Below, piece by piece: positions 7,767 to 17,602 of a stretch of DNA of 64,000 nt (position 1 is the first letter of the stretch; every line of letters starts with the position of its first letter). The DNA is taken from NCBI GenBank assembly GCA_964555295.1, contig CAZKRL010000002.1, forward strand, positions 59,529-123,528, given 5' to 3'. This DNA is from CAZKRL01 sp964555295 (GTDB taxonomy: Bacteria; Bacteroidota; Bacteroidia; Flavobacteriales_D; Sanyastnellaceae). The notes under the pieces are model-generated. The model was not told where the DNA came from. It made no database searches and saw nothing but the letters and a program-made list of their open reading frames with translations. The translations under genes and the position numbers were made by a program.

Positions 7767-8933
7767 ATGGGCGCATCGGTAAATCGTTCTATATATAAAG
7801 AAGCACAATTTTGTATGACTCAGTTTAGGTCGCTATGCATTATGGGGCCCAGACAAAGCGGCAAAACAACGTTAAGTAAAATGTTGCTGCGCGACAAACC
7901 GTATTTCAATTTCGAAGACCCAAACACTGAGGGACGATTCTTGAATAATCCGAATAAATTTATGCAGGCCATAACAGGTGGGGCAGTTTTAGATGAAGTG
8001 CAGCGAGTTCCGGATATTTTTAGATATCTGCAGGTAATGCTTGATAGAAAAAACAAACGCGGTCAATTTGTCTTGACAGGCTCAAACAACTTTCTATTAC
8101 ACCAGCAGATATCACAATCGCTTGCAGGAAGGGCGGGTTATCTCACGCTGCTTCCGTTTAGTTATGGGGAACTAAAAAACAAAAAGGTTGCAATTGACAA
8201 TATTCATCAGAACATCCTTGCCGGAGGTTATCCTGAGGTGCGTGCACTGAAATTGAATCCACAACAATGGTTGAAAAGCTATGTTCAGACTTACGTTCAA
8301 AGGGATGTTAGGCAATTGAAGAATATCAGCGACTTGAACGCCTTTTCCAAGTTGCTTCAGTTGTGCGCAAATCAGGCCGGCCAACTGCTCAATCGTGATG
8401 AACTCGCAAAACAAATTGGAATTGATTCAAAAACCGTGCAATCATGGATAGGTTTGTTGGAGGCGAGCTACATCATTTTCTTGCTCCAACCCTGGCACAA
8501 TAACCTCAACAAACGAATTATTAAGAGTCCAAAAATCTACTTTTATGACACAGGTCTTTTGTGTTCACTTCTTCAGATAACCTCGAAGGATGGTTTGAAA
8601 AAACATTCGCTCTTTGGTTCGATTTTCGAGAATTGGTGTATTTCTGAAATACAGAAGAATCGCGCTAATCAAGGTATAAACCAAGGCCTGTATTATTTCA
8701 GGGATCATTTGGGAAACGAAATTGATTTGATCATTCAAAAAGATTCAGGGCCTTTAGCTGTTGAAATCAAATCGGCTACTAGGCCAGATAAAAGCTTGCT
8801 TTCGGGATTGAAATACTGGTGTAAATATCAACGCGACACCTCGGCGATTTTATTGTACCAAGGCAATGACATGGCTACTGAAAATCAGTGGGTCAATTAT
8901 ATGTCGTGGAAAAATATTGACTCGCTGGGATAG
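7767..8933 (+). CDS. AAA_14/DUF4143 family ATPase
   Basis: 388-residue P-loop protein of the abundant but poorly understood AAA_14-DUF4143 family. Walker A is GPRQSGKTT (about residue 30), Walker B is AVLDEVQRVP, followed by TGSNNFLL (sensor-1-like) and LAGRAG. A winged-helix-like middle part (DELAKQIGIDSKTVQSWIGLLE) precedes the DUF4143 domain. The C-terminal GNEIDLII...VEIKSA resembles the D-ExK core of PD-(D/E)xK nuclease folds, though activity cannot be assumed. The frame opens at TTG 7749 inside the repeat; ATG at 7767 is preferred. It stands alone between sod and the convergent lepA (3 bases apart). Cellular role unknown. Confidence 0.88.
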   Translation: MGASVNRSIYKEAQFCMTQFRSLCIMGPRQSGKTTLSKMLLRDKPYFNFEDPNTEGRFLNNPNKFMQAITGGAVLDEVQRVPDIFRYLQVMLDRKNKRGQFVLTGSNNFLLHQQISQSLAGRAGYLTLLPFSYGELKNKKVAIDNIHQNILAGGYPEVRALKLNPQQWLKSYVQTYVQRDVRQLKNISDLNAFSKLLQLCANQAGQLLNRDELAKQIGIDSKTVQSWIGLLEASYIIFLLQPWHNNLNKRIIKSPKIYFYDTGLLCSLLQITSKDGLKKHSLFGSIFENWCISEIQKNRANQGINQGLYYFRDHLGNEIDLIIQKDSGPLAVEIKSATRPDKSLLSGLKYWCKYQRDTSAILLYQGNDMATENQWVNYMSWKNIDSLG

Positions 8934-8936
8934 CCC

Positions 8937-10733
8937 TTACGAATTGAGTTTGAGTACTGCAAGGAAAGCCTCTTGCGGAACCTCTACGCTACCCACTTGT
9001 CGCATGCGTTTCTTACCCTCCTTCTGTTTCTCAAGGAGCTTTCTCTTTCTGGAAATATCACCGCCGTAGCATTTTGCAGTAACATCTTTGCGCAGTGCGC
9101 TCAAGGTTTCCCGTGCAATGATCTTGGCGCCAATCGCTGCCTGCAAAGCGATTTCGAATTGTTGTCGAGGAATTAGCTCTCTCAGCTTAACGCAAATCTT
9201 TTTTCCCAAATCAAAAGCGTGATCTCTATGAATCAGAGCCGAGAGGGCATCTACCTGGTCTCCATTCAACAGAATATCCATCTTCACGAGTTCACTTTGA
9301 CGGTAGCCGATGGGCTGATAATCAAATGATGCATATCCTTTGGAAATGGTCTTTAATCGATCATAAAAATCAAATACGATCTCGGCCAGTGGCATTTCAA
9401 AAGTCAATTCTACGCGGTCAGACGTGAGATAGGTTTGATTGATAATGATGCCGCGCTTTTCAATGCATAAACGCATTACCGCACCAACAAAGTCTGATTT
9501 TGTGATTACCTGAGCTTTGATGAATGGCTCTTCTACAAAGTCAAGTTTGTTTTGCTCGGGCAATTGCGACGGGTTGTGAATTTCAAGCTTATCACCCTTC
9601 ACGGTGTAGGCGTAGTAAGACACGTTGGGCACCGTGGTAATTACAGTCATGTTGAACTCTCGCTCAAGGCGCTCTTGAATGATTTCCATGTGCAGCATGC
9701 CAAGAAATCCGCAACGAAATCCGAAGCCTAATGCTTGTGAACTCTCTGGTTCGAAAACCAATGAAGCATCGTTGAGCTGTAATTTTTCCATGGACGCTCG
9801 AAGGTCTTCATAGTCATCTGTATCAACAGGATACACTCCTGCAAATACCATGGGCTTTACCTCCTCAAAACCTTTCACCGCTTCTTCACATGGGCGGTCA
9901 ACGTGGGTGAGCGTATCGCCAACTTTCACTTCAGTGGCCTTTTTAATTCCTGATATGATGTATCCGATGTCGCCCGCTCTGACTTCGTTTCGAGGCTGCA
10001 ATGACATTCCCATTACACCAACTTCATCTGCCTCGTATGTGGTGCCGAGATTCATGAAACGCACCTTGTCTCCTTTGCGAATGACACCATTTTTCATTCG
10101 GTAGTATGCAATAATTCCCCTAAAGGAATTGAATACTGAATCGAAAATCATGGCTTGAAGCGGCGCGTTGGCATCGCCTTGCGGCGCTGGAATTCTTTCG
10201 CATATCGCAGTGAGGATGTCGTCGACGCCCAAACCTGTTTTTCCCGATGCATGAATAATCTCTTCCCGATCACAACCTATCAAATCAACGATTTGGTCTT
10301 TTACAATTTCGGGTTCTGCGTTGGGCAGATCGAGTTTGTTCAACACAGGTATAATATGCAGATCATGCTCGAGAGCCAGGTATAAATTAGAAATGGTCTG
10401 CGCCTGAATTCCTTGGGTGGAATCGACAATGAGCAGCGCACCCTCACATGCGGCAATAGAGCGCGACACCTCGTAAGAGAAATCGACGTGTCCGGGTGTA
10501 TCAATTAAATTAAGGACGTACTTCTGACCTTTGAACTCGTAGTTCATTTGAATTGCATGAGCCTTGATGGTGATGCCCTTCTCTCGCTCAAGATCCATAT
10601 CGTCGAGCGTTTGCGCTACAAGATTTCTCTCATCTACCGTCTTGGTAACTTGCAACAACCGATCAGCCAGGGTGCTCTTACCGTGGTCGATGTGGGCGAT
10701 AATGCAAAAGTTGCGTGTGTTTTTCTGACTCAT
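8937..10733 (-). CDS. lepA: Elongation factor 4 (back-translocating GTPase LepA)
   Basis: 598-residue ribosome-associated GTPase. Motifs seen: G1 AHIDHGKST, G3 DTPGHVDF, G4 NKLDLP, EF-G-like domains III and V, and the LepA-specific C-terminal domain (AIGAKIIARETLSALRKDV followed by a lysine/arginine-rich tail). Normal length. LepA acts on translating ribosomes and has been linked to initiation and stress responses. It is transcribed divergently from the M43 protease and ends 3 bases from the convergent ATPase gene. Confidence 0.97.
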   Translation of the reverse strand: MSQKNTRNFCIIAHIDHGKSTLADRLLQVTKTVDERNLVAQTLDDMDLEREKGITIKAHAIQMNYEFKGQKYVLNLIDTPGHVDFSYEVSRSIAACEGALLIVDSTQGIQAQTISNLYLALEHDLHIIPVLNKLDLPNAEPEIVKDQIVDLIGCDREEIIHASGKTGLGVDDILTAICERIPAPQGDANAPLQAMIFDSVFNSFRGIIAYYRMKNGVIRKGDKVRFMNLGTTYEADEVGVMGMSLQPRNEVRAGDIGYIISGIKKATEVKVGDTLTHVDRPCEEAVKGFEEVKPMVFAGVYPVDTDDYEDLRASMEKLQLNDASLVFEPESSQALGFGFRCGFLGMLHMEIIQERLEREFNMTVITTVPNVSYYAYTVKGDKLEIHNPSQLPEQNKLDFVEEPFIKAQVITKSDFVGAVMRLCIEKRGIIINQTYLTSDRVELTFEMPLAEIVFDFYDRLKTISKGYASFDYQPIGYRQSELVKMDILLNGDQVDALSALIHRDHAFDLGKKICVKLRELIPRQQFEIALQAAIGAKIIARETLSALRKDVTAKCYGGDISRKRKLLEKQKEGKKRMRQVGSVEVPQEAFLAVLKLNS

Positions 10734-10746
10734 TGTTTACGGCGCG

Positions 10747-10773
10747 CGAAAATACAACCCATATCAAGTTCAA
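10747..10773 (-). promoter_or_regulatory. Candidate lepA promoter
   Basis: The minus strand reads TTG (10771-10773), 16 bases, then TATTTTCG (10747-10754), one base off the TAnnTTTG consensus. It lies 13 bases before the lepA ATG. Confidence 0.3.
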
Positions 10774-10820
10774 CAGTCAACTTTCGGTACGACCACCCAA
10801 ACATTCTGCCCGCCAAAGTG

Positions 10821-10848
10821 TTGTTTCAACTGCGGTTTTATACATTCG
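10821..10848 (+). promoter_or_regulatory. Candidate promoter of the M43 protease gene
   Basis: TTG at 10821-10823, 17 bases, then TACATTCG at 10841-10848, one base off the TAnnTTTG consensus. The ATG follows 9 bases later, implying a very short leader. Confidence 0.4.
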
Positions 10849-10857
10849 CTTCCCATT

Positions 10858-12918
10858 ATGAAAAAATCGATTCTATACTGCCTTCTGGCTTTTTCCTTCG
10901 GCGCAGTTCATGCACAGCATATCACCCATTTTTGCGGACAACAGAACGCACATGAACGCCTTTGTTCTCGGCACCCTGGAGCCGTTTCTCAGATGCGCGA
11001 CGCCAGGGAAGCCCTCGAGGCAGAAACCAGAAACCTCGCCGAAAGCCGCGGCGGCGGCATGGTCATCTATACCATCCCAGTTGTCTTCCATGTCATCCAC
11101 AATAACGGTCCGGAGAACATTTCAAATGACCAGATTTACGATGCGGTTGCCATACTCAACCGGGATTTTCGAAAACTCAATGCTGATACATCTTCTATTG
11201 TGGCAGCATTTCAAGGCATTGCTGCAGACATCGGTGTTGAATTTGCCTTGGCAGCAAAGGACCCTGATGGTAATTGTCACCCGGGCATCAATCGCGTAAT
11301 GAGCCCGCTTACCAATGATGGAGGTAATTCCGATATGAAAGCACTAAGCTATTGGCCCAGAGACATGTATATGAATATTTGGGTGTGCGCTGATGCCGGC
11401 GACGGTACCGCGGGCTTTACTTACAACCCGGGCGATGTAAATGGTAACTGGGGCTATTATGAAGATGGCATCGTAATGCGGAGCGATTATGTTGGTTCAA
11501 TTGGTACGTCTAACACATCCAAATCAAGAACTCTAACTCACGAGGTGGGCCATTGGCTCAATCTTGATCACACTTGGGGCGGTACGAATTCACCCGGTGA
11601 TCCGGCAAACTGCAACATCGATGACAATGTAAGCGACACCCCAAATACCATTGGCCACACTTCTTGTAACCTTAGCGCGGCAACCTGTGGATCGGATTTA
11701 GACAACGTGCAGAATTATATGGAGTATTCCTACTGCTCTAAAATGTTTACCCAAGGGCAGGCCAATCGTATGCGCGCAGCTGCGTTAAGCTCAGTTGCTG
11801 ATCGCAATCAACTCTGGACCAACTCCAATCTCGCGGCAACAGGCGTGCTCAATCCCCCGCTTTGTGCCGCTGTTTTCAGCGCTAATCAAATCTCTGGCTG
11901 CGCTGGCACTCCGGTCCAGTTTTTGGATGAGTCATATCACAATGTAGAAACGTGGTCTTGGGATTTCGGCGATGGCACTACCCTCTCCGGCAGTGACCCG
12001 AGCGTACACAAAAATCCGGAGCACATATTTGCAAATCCAGGCAATTACACTGTTGTTCTCACGGTTTCCAACCCCACTGGCACCGTAACTTCGAATAACA
12101 ACTTTGTTATGTCGATTCTGCCACAAACCGGTATCAGTGCTCTTCAAGAGGGTTTTGAAAATGCTTTCCCTGCAGACAACTGGATCATCAATAACCCTAA
12201 TGCGGACGAAACCTGGGAGGTGAGTCCGTCTGCAGCGACGAGTGGCATCAAATCGATCAAACTTCGCAACTTCACCATTGACGCAGGTAATACAGATGAG
12301 TTCATTTCTACAACCATCAATACGGCCAATACTGACTCTATTGTTGTCATGTACAAATGGGCGTATGCCAATATGGTCAACGAAACTGATGATCGGCTTA
12401 AAATCAGCGTGTCCAATGACTGTGGCAACACCTGGTCATTGCGTAAGATGCGACGCGGCACAACCAATCTACCAACCGCCAATGCTACCAACTCCCAGTT
12501 TACACCCACTTCTCTTGATCAGTGGTCGTCGGAAGCAATTATCATAACAGACCCTACTTATTTCACCCCTCAGTTTCGTGTCAAATTTGAGTTCATTAGC
12601 GATGGGGGCAATAATTTATTCATTGACGACATCAATATTTTTCCAACTACCGCTGCTGTGGGTGTTAGTGAAATTCAAGCGCAGCATATTTCAGCATATC
12701 CAGTTCCTGCGGATGACGTGCTATACGTGGAGCTCGAAAATCATGATGGACTTAATGCGCAACTTTCACTGCTCGATGGCTCAGGCAGGTTGTGTATTTC
12801 GCAACCCGTTTCAAATTCCATTAACCGATTGGACACATCCTCTCTTTCTCCCGGATTGTACTGTGTATTGATAACTGTGGGTGAACAGCGCTGGATGAGG
12901 AAAGTGGTGATTCGTTAA
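10858..12918 (+). CDS. Secreted M43 (pappalysin-like) zinc metalloprotease with PKD domain and T9SS tail
   Basis: 686-residue exported protease. Order: signal peptide (residues 1-20, ending AVHAQ), propeptide-like region, M43 catalytic domain with zinc motif HEVGHWLNLDH (His228) and a downstream Met-turn region (CSKMFTQGQANRM), a PKD domain (SWDFGDG, about residues 340-420), a beta-sandwich region, and a C-terminal type A T9SS sorting domain (YPVPADDVLYVE, then LSPGLY and a basic end). It should be carried across the outer membrane by the type IX system and degrade extracellular protein. Stands alone, divergent from lepA. Confidence 0.93.
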   Translation: MKKSILYCLLAFSFGAVHAQHITHFCGQQNAHERLCSRHPGAVSQMRDAREALEAETRNLAESRGGGMVIYTIPVVFHVIHNNGPENISNDQIYDAVAILNRDFRKLNADTSSIVAAFQGIAADIGVEFALAAKDPDGNCHPGINRVMSPLTNDGGNSDMKALSYWPRDMYMNIWVCADAGDGTAGFTYNPGDVNGNWGYYEDGIVMRSDYVGSIGTSNTSKSRTLTHEVGHWLNLDHTWGGTNSPGDPANCNIDDNVSDTPNTIGHTSCNLSAATCGSDLDNVQNYMEYSYCSKMFTQGQANRMRAAALSSVADRNQLWTNSNLAATGVLNPPLCAAVFSANQISGCAGTPVQFLDESYHNVETWSWDFGDGTTLSGSDPSVHKNPEHIFANPGNYTVVLTVSNPTGTVTSNNNFVMSILPQTGISALQEGFENAFPADNWIINNPNADETWEVSPSAATSGIKSIKLRNFTIDAGNTDEFISTTINTANTDSIVVMYKWAYANMVNETDDRLKISVSNDCGNTWSLRKMRRGTTNLPTANATNSQFTPTSLDQWSSEAIIITDPTYFTPQFRVKFEFISDGGNNLFIDDINIFPTTAAVGVSEIQAQHISAYPVPADDVLYVELENHDGLNAQLSLLDGSGRLCISQPVSNSINRLDTSSLSPGLYCVLITVGEQRWMRKVVIR

Positions 12919-12949
12919 CGACCCTCGTGTGCAGCACGGTCTAGCACAA

Positions 12950-12957
12950 TACATTTG
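12950..12957 (+). promoter_or_regulatory. Candidate -7 box of trhO
   Basis: TACATTTG, a perfect match to TAnnTTTG, 15 bases before the ATG at 12973. It overlaps the alternative TTG start at 12955, which argues for the downstream ATG. No clear -33 TTG was seen. Confidence 0.45.
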
Positions 12958-12972
12958 CGCCGGCACATTCGT

Positions 12973-13989
12973 ATGGCGACAAAAAAACTGTACAACACGA
13001 TCGATAGTCGTATTCTTCGAAAGAAAGCGGCGGAAAATACTCTGCCATATGTGACGGTGTCGTTTTACAAATATTTCTCCATCCCCGACCCGAACATTTT
13101 TAGAGATGATTTATACGCAACTTGGGAGGCATTGGGAGTGTTGGGCCGGACCTATGTTGCGAATGAAGGCATCAATGCACAAATCGCCGTTCCGCAGAGC
13201 AACTATGAGACCTTTGTTTCTCAATTGTACTCTATCCCCGAGCTCAATGAAGTTCGCCTTAATACAGCCATTGAATCGGGTTCGCTGGCGTTTTTCAAAC
13301 TCATCATTCGAGTAAAAAAGAAAATCGTGGCCGATGGAATTTCCGATCCGTCTTTCAACCCGGCGAATACCGGCGTACACCTAAGGGCCGAAGACTTCAA
13401 TCAAATGATTTCTCAACCCGACACCCTTCTTGTAGATATGCGCAACCACTATGAAAGTGAAGTGGGTCATTTCAAAGGTGCTATTCTTCCTGATGCAGAT
13501 TCGTTTCGTGATGAAATTCAGATGGTAGAAAAGATGCTTGACGATCAACGCGACAAACACATTGTAATGTATTGCACGGGGGGCATACGTTGCGAGAAGG
13601 CCTCGGCCTACCTAAAACACAAGGGGTTTCCGAATGTCTATCAACTTGAAGGGGGCATCATTAAATATACCCGCGATGTGCGCAGCGAGGGATTAGAGAA
13701 CAAGTTTGTTGGTGTGAATTTCGTATTCGATGAGCGTTTGGCTGAGCGAGTGTCGGATGACATCATTGCACACTGTCATACTTGCGACGGCCCATATGAC
13801 GTCCATACGAATTGCGCAAACCCCTGCTGTCACATTCTCTTCATTCAATGTGAAAACTGCAGAGTGAAATACAATAATTGTTGCAGTGAAGAATGTAAAT
13901 CCACAGCGGCTCTTCCTGAGGAGGAGCAGCGGGCGCTGAGAAAAGGCAAGACACCTGCAAGAAATGTGTTTCGAAAAGGACGATTTTGA
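12973..13989 (+). CDS. trhO: tRNA uridine(34) hydroxylase TrhO (rhodanese domain)
   Basis: 338-residue UPF0176/YceA-type protein that oxygenates U34 of certain tRNAs to 5-hydroxyuridine. It has the N-terminal ferredoxin-like domain (YKYFSIPDP, GRTYVANEGINAQIAVP), a rhodanese domain with the active loop CTGGIRCEKA (Cys about residue 201), and a cysteine-rich C-terminus (CHTCDGP, CCHILFIQCENC, CCSEEC) that looks zinc-binding and is usual in the family. ATG 12973 was chosen because the upstream TTG falls in a promoter-like box and the family starts near this point. Six bases separate it from the next gene. Confidence 0.93.
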   Translation: MATKKLYNTIDSRILRKKAAENTLPYVTVSFYKYFSIPDPNIFRDDLYATWEALGVLGRTYVANEGINAQIAVPQSNYETFVSQLYSIPELNEVRLNTAIESGSLAFFKLIIRVKKKIVADGISDPSFNPANTGVHLRAEDFNQMISQPDTLLVDMRNHYESEVGHFKGAILPDADSFRDEIQMVEKMLDDQRDKHIVMYCTGGIRCEKASAYLKHKGFPNVYQLEGGIIKYTRDVRSEGLENKFVGVNFVFDERLAERVSDDIIAHCHTCDGPYDVHTNCANPCCHILFIQCENCRVKYNNCCSEECKSTAALPEEEQRALRKGKTPARNVFRKGRF

Positions 13990-13995
13990 GACAGC

Positions 13996-15201
13996 ATGAA
14001 GGCGCAAACCATCCTCTTCGTTTTTGTATTTTCTATTTTCCTTCATCATAGCCATTGTCAGTCAAACTTTATGAATCCGGGTAATTATGATTTGTGTTTT
14101 CAGCTTCAGGGTGATGAGCTACACATTCCACTAACCATCTTTTCTTATTCGCATTGGCAAATTCGCAACCATGATGAGCGAATCGACCTGAAGGTAGTTC
14201 ATGACACCACTGTTGACCATGGTTTTATTGCGGAGCTACCCTTTTTTAGAACCCGTCTACGCGGTTCTTGGCAACGAGAGTATTTCGCTTCCGGACATTG
14301 GGAGGATATCACCCGCGACTCGAGTTATTGGGTTGCTTTTACAATTTCACCTGTAACAACAATAGATGAAAAGCCCTGCGTCAAGTCAGAGACAAAAAGA
14401 TATAAAACCGTTTTTCAGAACGCTTCAGACACCACCGAAGCCATTGGCCAATTTACATTTTGTGACGATTTGATTACCGGAACGTTCATGACGGAAACGG
14501 GCGATTACAGGCACTTGCACGGCGTTTTGAAAGGTGCAGAAATGCAGTTCGGCACGTTTGATGGCGCGCACTTGTATTTCTTCAAAGCCCAAATTCATTC
14601 TGATAGTATTACCGCAGGTATTTTCCTCAGTGTTAACAAGTGGCGACAACCGTGGAGCGCAATGCGTGATGAGAGCTTTTCATTACGAGACCCGAATCGC
14701 ATTGTTGTGCCAACAGGAGAGGTTGTTTCAACTATATCTGTAACCGATATCTCGGGCAAGGCGGTTAAACTATCGCCAGAGTTTTTCCAACATCATATTA
14801 CGGTAGTTGAAATTATGGGTACGTGGTGCCCGAATTGTCTTGATGCGTCTCGCTTTCTCGACACGCTGAAAGGCGAAATACAGGACACCACACTGCGTGT
14901 GATGCCAATACTATTTGAACGTGGCGAATCCTTCGCACAATGGTCTCAGGCCGCAAAAAAATTCTTCGCATCGCGAGACCTTGCTCCTGAATATTATTTC
15001 GGAGGAAAGGCATCGAAAAAAACCGCCGCGAACCTATTCCCATCACTGACGGATATCGTTGCTTTCCCGACCCTCATTATTGTGGATCGGGAGGGAAAAA
15101 TAGCGTGGGTACATACCGGCTTTTATGGGCCGGGAACAGGCGCTTACTATCAGAAGAATACGAGTGTTTTGAAGAACGCGATTCTTCAGATGTTGCGATA
15201 A
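13996..15201 (+). CDS. Exported TlpA-like thioredoxin-fold protein
   Basis: 401-residue protein with an N-terminal signal peptide (about 21 residues, ending HSHCQ), a beta-rich N-terminal region of about 230 residues resembling the non-catalytic part of Bacteroidota TlpA/DUF4369-type disulfide proteins, and a C-terminal thioredoxin fold with MGTWCPNC (Cys278 and Cys281). It is likely a periplasmic thiol-disulfide reductase or sensor. It follows trhO by 6 bases, so it may be co-transcribed, and ends 1 base from the convergent S9 peptidase. The substrate is unknown. Confidence 0.85.
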   Translation: MKAQTILFVFVFSIFLHHSHCQSNFMNPGNYDLCFQLQGDELHIPLTIFSYSHWQIRNHDERIDLKVVHDTTVDHGFIAELPFFRTRLRGSWQREYFASGHWEDITRDSSYWVAFTISPVTTIDEKPCVKSETKRYKTVFQNASDTTEAIGQFTFCDDLITGTFMTETGDYRHLHGVLKGAEMQFGTFDGAHLYFFKAQIHSDSITAGIFLSVNKWRQPWSAMRDESFSLRDPNRIVVPTGEVVSTISVTDISGKAVKLSPEFFQHHITVVEIMGTWCPNCLDASRFLDTLKGEIQDTTLRVMPILFERGESFAQWSQAAKKFFASRDLAPEYYFGGKASKKTAANLFPSLTDIVAFPTLIIVDREGKIAWVHTGFYGPGTGAYYQKNTSVLKNAILQMLR

Positions 15202-15202
15202 C

Positions 15203-17368
15203 TTATTGCGAAATACCCGAGAGATCGAGCATGAACGCATACTCCAGGGCCACTTCTTTCAATGCTTCAAACCGACCGCTTTTGCCTCCATGGCCAGCGT
15301 CCATATTACACCAGAAAAGAAGTTTGTTATTGTCGGTTTTATGGTCGCGCAATTTGGCAACGTACTTCGCGGGCTCCCAATATTGTACCTGGCTATCCCA
15401 ATATCCTGAGGTAACAAGAATGTTGGGATAGTCTTTTCTTTCAATATTGTCATAGGGAGAATACGACTTCATGTAGTCATAGTATTCTTTATTCTTAGGG
15501 TTTCCCCATTCATCAAATTCGAAAGTTGTTAGTGGAATGGTTTCATCCAGCATCGTGGTTATAACGTCTACAAAAGGAACCGCACTTACTACGCCGCGCC
15601 ATAAATCTGGACGCATATTGGTAACAGCGCCCATGAGCAAACCGCCGGCACTTCCGCCCATTGCAAAGAGTTTTTCTTTGCTGGTATAATGGCCATTGAT
15701 GAGGTGCTCGGCACAATGAATGAAATCAGTAAACGTGTTTTTCTTCTTCAACAATTTGCCATCTTCATACCAACTGCGCCCCATCTCTTGCCCGCCGCGT
15801 ATATGGGCGATGGCATAAATGAAACCACGATCTAGCAAAGACAATCGAGCCGAGGAGAATCCAGCGTCCATAGATGCGCCGTAAGAACCATACGCATATA
15901 GCAAGGCAGGTGCGCTTCCGTCTAATTTCGTGCCCTTGCGATACACCAGCGAAATGGGAACCTGTACACCATCAGCTGTGGTTGCATACAAACGTTCACT
16001 GGTGTAATTCTCAGGTGAATGACCGCCCACCACTTCCTGTTGCTTCATCAACACCCGTTCTTTCGTTGACATATTGAAATCAAAAGTGCTTGCTGGTGTG
16101 GTTAGACTGCTGTAACCATATCGCAGAATGTTGGTGTCGAACTCGGGATTAGCTCCGACACCTGCGCTGTAGGCCGGGTCAGGAAACTCAAGATAGTATT
16201 CCTGTTGGTTGTCCCAACGCATCACCCGCAGCTGAGTAAGCCCATTCTTTCTTTCATCCACTACGAGAAAATCCTTATAGATCTCAATGCCCTCCAACAA
16301 AACGTCGGGCCGATGGGCTATCACTTCTTTCCAATTCGATTTATCAGTAGCAGACTCTGGGCAACTCATGAGCCTGAAGTTTTTTGCCTCCCAGTTGGTA
16401 GTAATATAGAACTGACCATTATAGTGATCAATGCCGTATTCGTGATTACGTTCACGCGGCTGTATCAGTTTAAATTCTCCGGAAGGTGCATTTGCGCTAA
16501 TTACCCTGCACTCACTGGTGAGGGTTTGGTTGGAAGAAATTACCATGTAGCTCTTGCTCTTGGTCTTGTATACATCGCAAGAAAACTCTTCATCGGTCTC
16601 TTCAAAAACTTTCACGTCTTTATCTTGTGTTTCGCCTAAAGTGTGACGCCAAACCTGGTACTCGCGAAGGGTTGTGGGGTCCTTCTTTACGTAGAACAAG
16701 GTCTTGTTATCGTTGGCCCAAACCGGACAACCCGCAATGCCTTCAATCTTATCGTTCAAGACCTGGCCTGTAGCAAGGTTTCTGAAGGACGCGTTGTAAA
16801 TCCTGCGGCTCACCTTGTCTTCACTATATACCATGAGTTGATTGTCTTCACTCACACCCATCCCGCCGAGTGCCCAATAATCGTGTCCTGCAGCCATAGC
16901 CGGACCATCAATCAACACTTCCTCGGCTCCGGTCTCGAGATTGTCTTTTTTGCGACAATAGAAAGCATAATCTTTTCCTGCCTCAAAGCGAGTGTAGTAC
17001 CAATAGCCATTCCTTTTCACGGGCACACTCTGATCGGTCTCCTTCACACGACCTTTCATTTCCTCAAATAATTTCTTCTGCAGCGCCTCGGTGTGCGCGA
17101 GCATTTTTTGGGTGTAGTCGTTCTCAGCATTCAAGTAATCAAGAACGTCTGCCGTTGCAGAATCCCGCAATTCGGGTGAAGCGTTTTTTTGGTCGTCGGT
17201 GAGACGCATCCAATAATAATTATCGATTCTCTTATCGCCATGTTCTACGAGTTCATGAGGGATTTTTTTAGCCATAGGTGGGGGTGTTTTAGAATTGTCA
17301 GCCGACGGGCTGCATTGTGTTATTATCAGGATGAATGTGAGATACAGACTGAATTCTGTAATGCGCAT
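15203..17368 (-). CDS. ptrB: S9A prolyl oligopeptidase / oligopeptidase B, probable lipoprotein
   Basis: 721-residue serine peptidase with an N-terminal beta-propeller and a C-terminal alpha/beta-hydrolase domain. Catalytic residues are visible as the Ser in GGSAGG, the Asp in the SGYWDSQV region and the His in DAGHGG. The frame extends upstream to 17434, but the Met at 17368 begins a good lipoprotein signal (MRITEFSLYLTFILIITQC, Cys about residue 19), so an envelope-anchored enzyme is likely. It cleaves short peptides after basic or prolyl residues; family choice between PtrB and prolyl oligopeptidase is not certain. The 234-base gap upstream (17369-17602) has no recognisable gene. Confidence 0.9.
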   Translation of the reverse strand: MRITEFSLYLTFILIITQCSPSADNSKTPPPMAKKIPHELVEHGDKRIDNYYWMRLTDDQKNASPELRDSATADVLDYLNAENDYTQKMLAHTEALQKKLFEEMKGRVKETDQSVPVKRNGYWYYTRFEAGKDYAFYCRKKDNLETGAEEVLIDGPAMAAGHDYWALGGMGVSEDNQLMVYSEDKVSRRIYNASFRNLATGQVLNDKIEGIAGCPVWANDNKTLFYVKKDPTTLREYQVWRHTLGETQDKDVKVFEETDEEFSCDVYKTKSKSYMVISSNQTLTSECRVISANAPSGEFKLIQPRERNHEYGIDHYNGQFYITTNWEAKNFRLMSCPESATDKSNWKEVIAHRPDVLLEGIEIYKDFLVVDERKNGLTQLRVMRWDNQQEYYLEFPDPAYSAGVGANPEFDTNILRYGYSSLTTPASTFDFNMSTKERVLMKQQEVVGGHSPENYTSERLYATTADGVQVPISLVYRKGTKLDGSAPALLYAYGSYGASMDAGFSSARLSLLDRGFIYAIAHIRGGQEMGRSWYEDGKLLKKKNTFTDFIHCAEHLINGHYTSKEKLFAMGGSAGGLLMGAVTNMRPDLWRGVVSAVPFVDVITTMLDETIPLTTFEFDEWGNPKNKEYYDYMKSYSPYDNIERKDYPNILVTSGYWDSQVQYWEPAKYVAKLRDHKTDNNKLLFWCNMDAGHGGKSGRFEALKEVALEYAFMLDLSGISQ

Positions 17369-17602
17369 ACGCCACAATTTTTGGGGAAAGTAATCCGAAA
17401 TTTCATACCCTATGAAATGCCGATGTTTCGTCACACACGTGTGAGCTTCAAGTCACGACATCTTTGTTTCAATTAAGCGCAATGTCGGTTAATACTAGCG
17501 CCGAATTCTCTGCGGGTTTAAAATTCATTTAATCATGTGATAGTTCCTCATGCGTTTTGGTTCTCACATCGGTCTGAATCAGTTAATTACTGCCGCAAAA
17601 TT

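Noticed and set aside
12955..12972. TTG start for trhO (and likewise TTG at 38970, 44428, 59736 for their genes)
   Set aside because: In each case a -7-like box overlaps or follows the upstream codon, or a canonical ATG with the family N-terminus lies just downstream.
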